Source: a virus
IMG/VR virus record: IMGVR_UViG_3300035142_000041
Span: 1-40,076 of that record
Length of the DNA: 40,076 bases
Direction: 5' to 3' (one strand)
Below, in pieces: positions 22,240 to 29,297 of the stretch. Numbering within the stretch: the stretch's first letter is position 1; each line of letters starts with the position of its first letter. A program made the position numbers and the translations under genes. The notes under the pieces are model-generated. The model did not search any database, was not told where the DNA came from, and was given only the letters and a program-made list of their open reading frames with translations.

Positions 22240-22309
22240 TTTTCGAAACGCTCCGGCAGGAAGGACGGGGCGTCCGTCGGAAGGTGGTTGACCGGCGCTG
22301 ATGAGAAAG
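22240..22309 (+). ncRNA. Type II hammerhead self-cleaving ribozyme
   Basis: All core elements are in type II order. GAAA is at 22245-22248; stem III is CGCTCCG (22249-22255) with CGGGGCG (22266-22272), 7 bp; the cleavage triplet GTC is at 22272-22274; stem I is CGTCGG (22275-22280) with CCGGCG (22292-22297), 6 bp with one G-U; CTGATGA is at 22298-22304. The open stem II is TTTTC (22240-22244) with GAAAG (22305-22309), 5 bp with one G-U. Cleavage is expected between 22274 and 22275. Stem II is AU-rich and short, so activity may be modest. Every conserved core base is present. Confidence 0.88.
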
Positions 22310-22323
22310 ACCAATTCCCTTTA

Positions 22324-22341
22324 GCCCCCTTAGCGGGGGGC
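22324..22341 (+). promoter_or_regulatory. GC-rich hairpin between the ribozyme and the STAS-like gene
   Basis: GCCCCC and GGGGGC form a 6-bp stem with a 6-base loop; TTCCCTTT and AAAGGGAA may extend it outward. It could protect the 5'-OH end made by ribozyme cleavage or set translation of the 22374 gene. There is no U-run, so it is not a terminator. Confidence 0.5.
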
Positions 22342-22373
22342 AATTTAAAAAAAGGGAAAAAAGGGGATTAAAA

Positions 22374-22676
22374 ATGAAAAATCAGGAAATAATTTTAATA
22401 CAAAAACATGGGAAAAAACAAGTAATTTTTACAGAAGAAATTAGGTTTGAGAGAATTAAAAAACTACAATGGCAGCTTGACAGAATAGAAAATTATAGTC
22501 ATCTGGAATTAGATTTCAGGCTAACAGAAGACGCGCACGTATCGTTAGTCGGGTTATTGTTAGATCTTAAAAGCCGCCTTGAAAAAGCAGGGAAGACATT
22601 TGTAATAAAAGTTTCGGAACAAATTAAGAAGATACTTCGAAATTTAAAGATGCTTGAATATTTTAAATTAGCATAA
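22374..22676 (+). CDS. STAS-like (anti-sigma antagonist type) domain protein
   Basis: The 100-residue protein follows GGGGATT. Residues 30-100 fit the STAS fold pattern: a strand (HLELDFRL), a helix after a Ser (HVSLVGLLLDLKSRLEKAGK), a strand (TFVIKVS), then helices ending in LRNLKMLEYFKL, as in bacterial anti-sigma factor antagonists. The phosphorylated Ser position may be Ser in HVSLVG but this is uncertain. A STAS protein would be unusual in a phage and might act on host sigma regulation. The assignment is by pattern only. Confidence 0.45.
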   Translation: MKNQEIILIQKHGKKQVIFTEEIRFERIKKLQWQLDRIENYSHLELDFRLTEDAHVSLVGLLLDLKSRLEKAGKTFVIKVSEQIKKILRNLKMLEYFKLA

Positions 22677-22993
22677 TGGACATAATGGATGGGATAATTC
22701 GAATGAACAAAAGAATTAAAAAAAATATAAATGTTGTAGCAGAACAACTCGGGGGAAGCTACAACGAGATAAAAAATTTAGCTTTTCAGGTCGTTGAAGA
22801 GCTAAGAAGAATGAAAGTTGACTATGCAACTCTTAGTCAACAAACTGATAAAATGAAAAGTGATTTGATTGAATGTGCTTTAATCGAATCCAAAAAAAAT
22901 TTTGATAAGTTTACTTCAAAATTTTTGACTAACCCTGAGTTTGCAAGACTTTTTAAAATAAAAATATTTAATGAATTACAAAATTTCAATTAG
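22676..22993 (+). CDS. Hypothetical helical protein
   Basis: The 105-residue protein starts at the stop of the STAS-like gene (TAATGG overlap), with later in-frame ATGs at 22685 and 22703. It is mostly helical, charged and may bind nucleic acid (KRIKKNINVVAEQLGGSYNEIK). No family recognised. The ~100 bases after it lead to the tRNA-like gene. Confidence 0.6.
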   Translation: MDIMDGIIRMNKRIKKNINVVAEQLGGSYNEIKNLAFQVVEELRRMKVDYATLSQQTDKMKSDLIECALIESKKNFDKFTSKFLTNPEFARLFKIKIFNELQNFN

Positions 22994-23016
22994 AATTTTT
23001 GTTTTTTTCTTGTAAT

Positions 23017-23044
23017 TTGAAACAGAAAAAACTAAAAATATAGT
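23017..23044 (+). promoter_or_regulatory. Probable promoter of tRNA-like gene 1
   Basis: TTGAAA (23017-23022), 16-base spacer, TATAGT (23039-23044). The leader that follows has an AGCTT/AAGCT stem and a GTCGG/CCGAC hairpin before the acceptor strand at 23092. Confidence 0.5.
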
Positions 23045-23091
23045 CTAGCTTTGGCGGGTTTAAGCTGACAGTCGGGAAAGACCGACGTTAA

Positions 23092-23200
23092 GGCAAAGTG
23101 GCGGAATTGGTAGACGTTAAAGTACAACGGGATAAGATTAACGGCGGCCCTAAGACACCCGGTAACGTTAATCATGAGGGTTCGAGTCCCTCCTTTGCCA
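23092..23200 (+). tRNA. tRNA-Leu-like gene with an expanded anticodon/variable region
   Basis: A perfect 7-bp acceptor stem (GGCAAAG 23092-23098 with CTTTGCC 23193-23199), a leucine-type D arm (GCGGAATTGGTAGACGT, 23101-23117) and a perfect T arm (23176-23192, loop TTCGAGT) are present. Between the D and T arms are 58 bases, about 25 more than in tRNA-Leu. They contain an 8-bp stem GATTAACG/CGTTAATC (within 23135-23173) that replaces or extends the usual arms. A clear anticodon loop was not found. CCA is not encoded. Confidence 0.6.
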
Positions 23201-23221
23201 AATAATTAAAGGAGATTATAT

Positions 23222-23626
23222 ATGCGAACACAAGAGGAAATATTGAATAGAATAAAAGAAAGGAAAAGTGTAGATTTTTTAGGATTCGAGGTATATGAAT
23301 ATATACTATATTTAACTTTTGAGAATGCTAAGCCATTTTTGAAAGATGAAGTTAAAAAAAAGGATTGGGAACAAGAACAAAAAAAAGGAGTAGAAAAAAT
23401 TAAAGCCTACATGAGTTTTGCATTTGAAAAAGCTTATAATCAACGTGGTATATCTTCCAATAGGAGCATAATTCACATACTTGCGTGGCTATGGCTGGAT
23501 GATCACCCAATATATCCAAAAGTGGCGTATATGTATCAGCACGAATACACGAATTATGGTTTAAATATTTTGAAATATATAAGTAAAGAATTAGGGATAA
23601 AAAATCAATATAATAAAATAGATTAA
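23222..23626 (+). CDS. Hypothetical protein between two tRNA-like genes
   Basis: The 134-residue protein follows AAAGGAG. It is helical and rich in Trp/Tyr in its second half (IIHILAWLWLDDHPIYPKVAYMYQHEY). No family recognised. Its stop lies 4 bases before the acceptor strand of tRNA-like gene 2, so it is probably co-transcribed with both. Confidence 0.65.
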   Translation: MRTQEEILNRIKERKSVDFLGFEVYEYILYLTFENAKPFLKDEVKKKDWEQEQKKGVEKIKAYMSFAFEKAYNQRGISSNRSIIHILAWLWLDDHPIYPKVAYMYQHEYTNYGLNILKYISKELGIKNQYNKID

Positions 23627-23630
23627 AAAA

Positions 23631-23769
23631 GACACGGTGGCGGAATTGGTAGACGCTAGCAAGTGAGTAGAATTGGCCGGACGTATCAATCACTATATTA
23701 ACAATATATATTGAGCCGGAAGCTAAAACACTAAAAAACTAATTGCAGGTTCGAATCCTGCCCGTGTCA
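23631..23769 (+). tRNA. tRNA-Leu-like gene with a very long insertion
   Basis: A perfect acceptor stem (GACACGG 23631-23637 with CCGTGTC 23762-23768), a canonical leucine-type D arm (23640-23656, with GG in the loop) and a perfect T arm (23745-23761, loop TTCGAAT) enclose 88 bases, nearly three times the normal length. The insert can fold into a long interrupted hairpin: TAGC/GCTA, CCGG/CCGG, TCAAT/ATTGA and TATATT/AATATA. Far too short for a group I intron. The product may be a tRNA mimic. Confidence 0.6.
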
Positions 23770-23791
23770 ATTTCGTAAAGGAGTAAATAAA

Positions 23792-24049
23792 ATGGAAAAT
23801 TTAAAAGAATGTTATTTTTTAGTTTTAGAAGAAAATGAAATGTCACACGACCTGGAATTTTCGTCAGGTCATAACGCAGAAGATGCGGAGAAAAAATATA
23901 GAAAACTTTACGAAATTGACGAAGAAGTAGATTTAATACTTTATAATTTAAGCCAGAGCCAATATAATATTCTCAGCAAGACAGAAGATGATAACGGTTA
24001 TAACGAAGACGTTTTTTTTGAGACTTTAGAGCAGGTAATGGAAAAATAA
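23792..24049 (+). CDS. Acidic hypothetical protein
   Basis: The 85-residue protein follows AAAGGAG. It is very acidic (many Glu/Asp) with one conserved-looking stretch (ECYFLVLEENEMSHDLEF). Acidic small phage proteins sometimes mimic DNA, but nothing specific supports this here. Confidence 0.65.
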   Translation: MENLKECYFLVLEENEMSHDLEFSSGHNAEDAEKKYRKLYEIDEEVDLILYNLSQSQYNILSKTEDDNGYNEDVFFETLEQVMEK

Positions 24050-24050
24050 T

Positions 24051-24233
24051 ATGGAAATAATTTTAAAAATTAGCGTAATATGTTTTATTATAAGTCTTTT
24101 ATCTTTTTTTATAAGTTTAATCGTTGTCATATGGACAGAGATGGAAAATTATGTTGCTATAAAAACGATGCTTACATCCTTAATTTTACTTTTCTTTTTT
24201 GCAATAACAGTTTCCATTTTGGGTGATTTATAA
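24051..24233 (+). CDS. Two-helix membrane protein
   Basis: The 60-residue protein has hydrophobic helices at about 4-28 and 40-58, separated by a short polar turn (TEMENYVAIK). It begins 1 base after the previous stop. The size and topology fit a small inner-membrane protein or holin-like protein, but it lies in the early region rather than by the lipase. Confidence 0.6.
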   Translation: MEIILKISVICFIISLLSFFISLIVVIWTEMENYVAIKTMLTSLILLFFFAITVSILGDL

Positions 24234-24234
24234 A

Positions 24235-25155
24235 ATGAAAATTAAAAATCTTTTTATAAATAAAGTCAAGATAACGGCGGAAATGGTCGGGCAGGATTGC
24301 ATAATAACAAACGATTCTGACACGCTGCGCAGGATGGAATATAATAATCAGTATTGCGCAGAAGTTGGAATTGATGTAAAGCAAAGATCGGTTGTTCAGC
24401 TTCGTTATTTGTTTGCAGCTTTTCGACTAATAAAAGAAAATATGGGAGACGATCCGAATTTTAACACAATTGAAAAAGTTAAAGAGCAAGTAAAATTAGC
24501 AGCCCGGTTTGTTGATTCTTACTTTTATTATGACAATCAGGTTGTGAGAGAAAAATTTTTAATATTAAACGATAAATTTTTATTTATGCGGGATTACGGG
24601 TTGATAAACAAAAAACAATGTGATTCTTTAATAAATGATTTAAATCAAATAATTAAAAATGGTAAAACACTTAATATAAAAACAAAATCTTTGTCTTTTA
24701 AATATTTAGAGCATTACGAAGCTTGCAAGATTATTGATAGTATGCTTGAAGTTTGCTGCGAATTTTTACAATGCACACGGGAAGAGCTGGAAGAGACAAT
24801 TAAACAAAGAGAAAAGAACCGGGATGTTTGTACAATCTGTGGAAAGAAAGCAACACAAAAACATCATAAGTTTTCACAGATGAAAGATAACATCGCGAAA
24901 TACAGTAAAAAAGTTATAGATATGAATTTTAATCTTTTGCCCGTTTGCCATGATTGTCATAGCAGCCATGCAAGTCCGGAGTTATGCGCTCAATATATTT
25001 TAAAAGAAAGTGATTTTGATGAATTGATATTGCAGCAAGAAAATGCATTAGAGATTATCAATTTTATAAAATCAGAAGACAAAAAAGAAAAATTATTGTC
25101 CAGGTTAAAAATAGGTAATGTAACAAAAATGTTTGATGGTGAGGTTCTAAAATGA
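24235..25155 (+). CDS. HNH-type zinc-finger endonuclease-like protein
   Basis: In the 306-residue protein, C199-T-I-C202, K-H210-H211-K, N233-L-L-P-V-C238-H-D-C241-H242 form the zinc-supported HNH core. Residues 1-190 are a long helical N-terminal part with no named domain. It could be a free-standing homing endonuclease or a protein for packaging or defence. It starts at ATG 24235 just after the membrane protein gene and overlaps a mini-gene at its stop (ATGA). Confidence 0.65.
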   Translation: MKIKNLFINKVKITAEMVGQDCIITNDSDTLRRMEYNNQYCAEVGIDVKQRSVVQLRYLFAAFRLIKENMGDDPNFNTIEKVKEQVKLAARFVDSYFYYDNQVVREKFLILNDKFLFMRDYGLINKKQCDSLINDLNQIIKNGKTLNIKTKSLSFKYLEHYEACKIIDSMLEVCCEFLQCTREELEETIKQREKNRDVCTICGKKATQKHHKFSQMKDNIAKYSKKVIDMNFNLLPVCHDCHSSHASPELCAQYILKESDFDELILQQENALEIINFIKSEDKKEKLLSRLKIGNVTKMFDGEVLK

Positions 25156-25229
25156 CAAATATTAGTTTTATAATTTTTTATTGCATATTTGTTTTTTTTA
25201 TTATGTTTTTATTTTTTTTAAAAAAATGA
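25152..25229 (+). CDS. 25-residue single-span membrane peptide
   Basis: The frame begins with an ATGA overlap to the HNH gene. Apart from the ends it is entirely hydrophobic and Phe-rich, ending in LKK. A membrane micropeptide is likely if translated. Confidence 0.4.
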   Translation: MTNISFIIFYCIFVFFIMFLFFLKK

Positions 25230-25238
25230 GGTATAAAA

Positions 25239-25412
25239 ATGAATAAAATTAACTTTTTATTAAATTTTTTGTTAATTAAAATGTTTGCAATTTGTATTTT
25301 TGCAATATATTTTTACAGCAATAAAAATATATTTTTGTTTTTCATTACTATTGCTATTTTTTTTATTGTATATTTTTTATGGTTATTTATAATTTTTAAA
25401 TTTGATATGTGA
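25239..25412 (+). CDS. Small two-span membrane protein
   Basis: The 57-residue frame starts after GAGGTATAAAA. Two hydrophobic helices (about 5-27 and 31-53) flank a short YSNKN turn. It ends 8 bases before the helicase start. Confidence 0.55.
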   Translation: MNKINFLLNFLLIKMFAICIFAIYFYSNKNIFLFFITIAIFFIVYFLWLFIIFKFDM

Positions 25413-25420
25413 GAGGGAAA

Positions 25421-26695
25421 ATGAATAATATTGAACCAGTTATATTGTCGCATATTCTACAGAACTGGCGGAAAAATATTGATAATATAATTTCGCTTAA
25501 ACCAGAATATTTTTCAAAATGGGAAAACAAAATAATCCTGTTAGGACTTAAAAAAATTATGGAAGAAAATCTGACATTCGATTTGCCAACTTTGCATTTA
25601 ATTTGCTCCCAGATTAGCGATAAACTTGACGTTAAAGTAATTGCTAATCTGTTCAAACCTGGAATTTCTTTTTCTATAAAAAAACATTTGTTTGAACTTA
25701 AAGAAAAATACAATAAAGAACAAATAAAATTAAACGCTCTTGATTTTGCAACATTGGCGGGGAGCGATGAACTTAAGAGCGTCGAGATTTTAAAGCTTAT
25801 AGAAAACAAAGTGTTTGATTTAAGTAATCTAACTGAAGAAAAAGACGAAACTTTTGATTTAGAAAAAAGTTTCAATGATAAATTACATGCGTATGAAACT
25901 TGCATTCCAGATTTGAATAAAATGTCAAAAGGCGGATTTTTTAAAAATGATTATAATATAATCGCAGCACGGCCGGGAATGGGAAAAACAACTTTTGCGT
26001 TGAACTGTTTGTTATTGAATGCCCGCAAGAATATTTTTTCTTTATTGTTAACAGCAGAGATGTCAGAGGAGCTGATATTATATAAGTTGTTTAACATAAT
26101 AACCGGTATTGATTTTGATAAAATAAGAACTAAAAATTTAAATGAAAAAGAAAAGAACGAAATAAGAAAAGCGTATAACGAAATAAAAGAACTACCTTTA
26201 AAAATTAAGTATGCGACAACATTGTCCGAGGTTAAGAACACAATAATTAAATATAATTATTCGTATAACGACGGGTTATGTTTTATCGATTATTTTCAAC
26301 TCCTTAAAAATGACTTAATTAAAACTTATGATAAGTTGGAAAGATTCGAAGATATGAGCGGGCAATTATTAAAACTTGCAAATACAACAAATTTCAGTGT
26401 TAACGTGCTTGCACAATTATCACGGAAAATTGAAGAGAGAATTGATAAAACGCCGTTGATGTCCGACTTAAAACAGTGCGGCAAACTCGAACAGGATGCC
26501 GTCAATATATATGCGTTATATGCAGAGCAAGAAAAAATCTATTGTGGAGTTGAGGAGCGCAATTATGTCTTAGGGCTAAAACAACGCTTTGGGCAGCAAT
26601 ACGTAAAAGGGGAATTTATATTTAATAAGCCAGCTGGTTTAATATACGGTATTGAAACCGGATCAAGAAAATTTAATGAGTGCAAAGAGGTATAA
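25421..26695 (+). CDS. DnaB-type replicative helicase
   Basis: The 424-residue protein has a helical N-terminal domain (about 1-125) and a RecA-like core with Walker A A-R-P-G-M-G-K-T (183-190), TAEM after strand 2 (211-214), Walker B FIDYFQLL (288-295) and the QLSRKIEER region (332-340) typical of the DnaB family. It unwinds the fork with the initiator at 21031 and the SSB at 30282. No primase domain is fused and none is seen in the window, so host primase is probably used. Confidence 0.88.
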   Translation: MNNIEPVILSHILQNWRKNIDNIISLKPEYFSKWENKIILLGLKKIMEENLTFDLPTLHLICSQISDKLDVKVIANLFKPGISFSIKKHLFELKEKYNKEQIKLNALDFATLAGSDELKSVEILKLIENKVFDLSNLTEEKDETFDLEKSFNDKLHAYETCIPDLNKMSKGGFFKNDYNIIAARPGMGKTTFALNCLLLNARKNIFSLLLTAEMSEELILYKLFNIITGIDFDKIRTKNLNEKEKNEIRKAYNEIKELPLKIKYATTLSEVKNTIIKYNYSYNDGLCFIDYFQLLKNDLIKTYDKLERFEDMSGQLLKLANTTNFSVNVLAQLSRKIEERIDKTPLMSDLKQCGKLEQDAVNIYALYAEQEKIYCGVEERNYVLGLKQRFGQQYVKGEFIFNKPAGLIYGIETGSRKFNECKEV

Positions 26696-26696
26696 A

Positions 26697-27020
26697 ATGT
26701 TTTTAATAAAAATTGTTGTTAACGAGAAAAAAGCTTTTTTTGATGTTAAAAAATGTACAGACATCCAGGAGAGAGAAAAAGAATATGTAGTAAAAGTGGA
26801 AGGTTTCACAAAGAAGATTCCGTTAAACGGTATAAACAAAGTTAAAACTAACAGTGTTTATACTTATCGTAACGTAGAAAATTTCGAAAATTTTGTTTTC
26901 TCAAAAACAGAAGAACAAGGAAAGAAAATATTAATAGATGCGTACTTTGCGCATTGCGATAAATATCGAAAAGCTTTTATGCAATTTAACAGATTGGTAA
27001 ACGAATATGAAGAAAATTAA
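26697..27020 (+). CDS. Hypothetical basic protein
   Basis: The 107-residue protein starts at ATG 26697 after GAGGTATAAA, 1 base after the helicase stop. Strands dominate its first half, helices its second. It overlaps the coiled-coil gene by 14 bases. Function unknown. Confidence 0.65.
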   Translation: MFLIKIVVNEKKAFFDVKKCTDIQEREKEYVVKVEGFTKKIPLNGINKVKTNSVYTYRNVENFENFVFSKTEEQGKKILIDAYFAHCDKYRKAFMQFNRLVNEYEEN

Positions 27021-27405
27021 AAAAATATTACAGAAAATGAAGGAAAAAAAATATATAAAAAATTTGGATAAAATTAAAGAAGACACTGCAAAACAGGTAA
27101 AAAAACAGCTTGAAAAAGAGTTCAAAGCGGAAAAAAAACGGATCGAAGAAATAAACAATACAAAAATAGCAGAGATGCAAGCAGAAGTAAATTTTTTGAA
27201 TAAAGAAAATAGCAGACTGAATAAAAAATTAAACGAAATAAAAAATATGAAAGTGTTTTATAGAAATAAAGCGCTTGAAATAAGAATGATGTTTAATAAA
27301 ATAAAATACTGGGTGACTGAGCAACAGATGAACAAAACAGATTCTTTCCAATTTGCTTTGTCGCTTACAGACGATCTGCAAAAAATTGAAAAGGGGGAAA
27401 AATGA
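27007..27405 (+). CDS. Coiled-coil protein
   Basis: The 132-residue protein is Lys/Glu-rich with heptads from about 5 to 85 (KKIKKILQKMKEKK ... LNKKLNEIKNMK), then a shorter helical end. It overlaps both neighbours (14 bases upstream, 4 downstream). Probably a self-associating structural or regulatory protein. Confidence 0.6.
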   Translation: MKKIKKILQKMKEKKYIKNLDKIKEDTAKQVKKQLEKEFKAEKKRIEEINNTKIAEMQAEVNFLNKENSRLNKKLNEIKNMKVFYRNKALEIRMMFNKIKYWVTEQQMNKTDSFQFALSLTDDLQKIEKGEK

Positions 27406-28019
27406 ACAAAAATGAATTAAATTTATTGTTAGAACATCACACTGAATGGTTAGATGATGAAGGTGGGGAACGAGCTGACTTGTCCGGAGCAGACTTGTAT
27501 AAAGCAGATTTGAGTGGGGTAAATTTGGGAATAGCTAACTTGGTCGGAGCTAACTTGAGTAAAGCTAACTTAGAACGAGCTAACTTAAGAGGAACTAACT
27601 TGAGTGGAGCTGACTTGGTCGAAGCTAACTTGAGTGAAGCTGACTTAGAACGAGCTAACTTGTCCGGAGCTAACTTGAGTGAAGCTGACTTGAGTGAAGC
27701 TGACTTGAGTGGAGCAGATTTGTTTGGAGCTAACTTGTCCGGAGCAGACTTGAGTGGAGCTGAAATAACAGCACAACAACTGTTTTATGCAATTACTAAT
27801 AAAACAAAATTGGATCATATTTTGCTAAAAGTAGAAGGTTCAAATTGTTTGTTTTGTGCGTATAATTTAGGGATAAAAATAGGATGTGTTTACGCAACGT
27901 TAGATTACTGGAAAAAAAATTATAAAGAAATTGCGGAAAAGAAAAACATTGGAAATAAAGGAATAAAGGAATATTTAAATTACATAAAAATATATGAACA
28001 ATTGTTAAAAAAAGGATAG
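27402..28019 (+). CDS. Pentapeptide-repeat protein
   Basis: The 205-residue protein has about 20 consecutive A-[DN]-L-x-x repeats (residues about 25-120), forming a square right-handed beta helix. A C-terminal domain of about 85 residues follows with Cys residues (SNCLFCAYNLGIKIGC). Pentapeptide proteins can mimic DNA and inhibit or protect gyrase; a host-takeover role is possible. The repeat DNA itself is repetitive and prone to expansion. Confidence 0.85.
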   Translation: MNKNELNLLLEHHTEWLDDEGGERADLSGADLYKADLSGVNLGIANLVGANLSKANLERANLRGTNLSGADLVEANLSEADLERANLSGANLSEADLSEADLSGADLFGANLSGADLSGAEITAQQLFYAITNKTKLDHILLKVEGSNCLFCAYNLGIKIGCVYATLDYWKKNYKEIAEKKNIGNKGIKEYLNYIKIYEQLLKKG

Positions 28020-28023
28020 CGGA

Positions 28024-28758
28024 ATGGAAGAAAAAAAGTATAAAATATTAGGCGGAAAAGCGTACGGTAGTATCCCCCATCTAAGCGGAAGCCGTTTAGG
28101 TACAGCCGACAAAAAAGTAAATCCAGGACAAGAAAAAATTGCAACAGTAAAAACAAGAGATAAAAAAGACGTCGTAATTGTACAAGAAAAGTTAGATGGC
28201 TGTTGTTGCGCAGTTGTAAAACATCAGGGTGAATTGTGGGCTCTGACCCGTTCCGGATATAATTGCATTGATTCTCTATATCCGCAACATCAATGGTTTG
28301 TTTCTTTTTTTTTAATGAATAAACATAGATTTGATTCATTGCTACAAGAGGGTGAAAGGGCTGTCGGAGAAAATTTATCAGTTGCGCATGGTACGCGTTA
28401 TGCTTTACATCATGAACCTTTTGTGTTATTCGACATTGTAAAAGGAGTTGGAAAAGCCAGTCGGAGAATGCCGTTGCATTATTTGATTCGACGAAATAAT
28501 GCAACGGCCGGGTTTATTCTGCCAAAAATTTTACATTACGCAAGGAGTGCCGTAGATGTAGAAACAATAAAAAATATTATTGATAAAGAAGGGTCCGGGC
28601 ATGGAGCAATTGACCCAGTCGAGGGAGCAGTTTGGCGAGTTGAAAGGGAGCGCCAGGTTGATTTTTTATGTAAATATGTCAGATACGAAAAAATTGACGG
28701 GTTTTATTTACCCCAAAAAACTGGTGATTTGCCTGTTTGGAATAATATGAAAAGATAA
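28024..28758 (+). CDS. ATP-dependent RNA ligase-like nucleotidyltransferase
   Basis: The 244-residue protein has motif I E-K56-L-D-G (54-59), a GERAVGENL segment (110-118), motif III FVLFDI (133-138), motif IV V-E-G-A-V-W-R (199-205) and motif V D-F-L-C-K-Y-V-R (213-220). This is the nucleotidyltransferase core of Rnl2-type RNA ligases. The extra Cys run after motif I (CCCAV) is odd. It could repair cleaved tRNAs or join RNA ends. The presence of a ribozyme and tRNA-like RNAs in the same genome makes an RNA substrate attractive. Confidence 0.8.
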   Translation: MEEKKYKILGGKAYGSIPHLSGSRLGTADKKVNPGQEKIATVKTRDKKDVVIVQEKLDGCCCAVVKHQGELWALTRSGYNCIDSLYPQHQWFVSFFLMNKHRFDSLLQEGERAVGENLSVAHGTRYALHHEPFVLFDIVKGVGKASRRMPLHYLIRRNNATAGFILPKILHYARSAVDVETIKNIIDKEGSGHGAIDPVEGAVWRVERERQVDFLCKYVRYEKIDGFYLPQKTGDLPVWNNMKR

Positions 28759-28777
28759 ATAAAAGAGGTGTTGGAAA

Positions 28778-29101
28778 ATGATTGAAGAAATTAAAAAATA
28801 TCTATTTGAACAACAAAAAAAGAATGAAGAACTATTAAAAAAAGTAAAAAAAGAAGATGAAAAAGAAAATCAGCTGTTGATCGGTGCAATTATTGCAACT
28901 AATAAAATTATTATAGATATATGTGATATAATTGAGTGTTATTTATTTGGATCGTCAGGTGATCCGATTCAAATCGAAAGAACAAAAAACATAAAAAAAA
29001 TGAAGTTTAAACTTAAAAAAGATATAGATAAAAAAAATAAGTCTATCAAAAAGATAAAAAAAAGACATAAAAAAATTAGAGAATATTTAGGAATGTCGTA
29101 A
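28778..29101 (+). CDS. Helical Lys-rich hypothetical protein
   Basis: The 107-residue protein has charged coiled-coil ends (about 1-35, 70-105) and a less charged centre (LLIGAIIATNKIIIDICDIIE). Good GAGGTG upstream. Function unknown. Confidence 0.6.
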   Translation: MIEEIKKYLFEQQKKNEELLKKVKKEDEKENQLLIGAIIATNKIIIDICDIIECYLFGSSGDPIQIERTKNIKKMKFKLKKDIDKKNKSIKKIKKRHKKIREYLGMS

Positions 29102-29102
29102 A

Positions 29103-29237
29103 ATGAATAAAAAAGAAATACCCGTAGAATGTTATTCAAGAGTAGTTGGATACTTCAGGCCGGTTAAACAATGGAATAATGGAAAACAGGAAGAGTTTTC
29201 ACAAAGAAAAATTTTAAAACCAAAGCCAATATATAAA
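29103..29237 (+). CDS. Mini-protein matching the NrdD glycyl-radical motif
   Basis: The 44-residue frame starts 1 base after the previous stop. Residues 11-35 (YSRVVGYFRPVKQ, then WNNGKQEEFSQRK) match the extreme C-terminus of class III anaerobic ribonucleotide reductases, where the Gly in R-V-x-G-Y carries the radical; here it is Gly16. The rest of NrdD is missing from the window. It may be a spare radical domain working like GrcA/YfiD does for pyruvate formate-lyase, or a remnant. An anaerobic host is implied if it works. Confidence 0.6.
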
Positions 29238-29297
29238 AAAAATATTGACAAAAAAAATGAAAAATATAGTATGTAGATACTTTCACAATTCCCTTTT

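Noticed and set aside
23067-23090. Second hammerhead near CTGACAG...GAAAG
   Set aside because: The core CUGANGA is broken and no stem III or cleavage triplet can be placed.
23631-23769. Group I intron or tmRNA
   Set aside because: The insert is only 88 bases, with no intron core motifs, and there is no tag reading frame with a stop as in tmRNA.
27470-27760. CRISPR-like array
   Set aside because: The short repeats code for the pentapeptide pattern and have no spacers.
29246-29273. Promoter at TTGACA 29246
   Set aside because: The -35 box is perfect, but there is no -10 at 16-18 bases; TATAGT lies at 14. Left out as a promoter.
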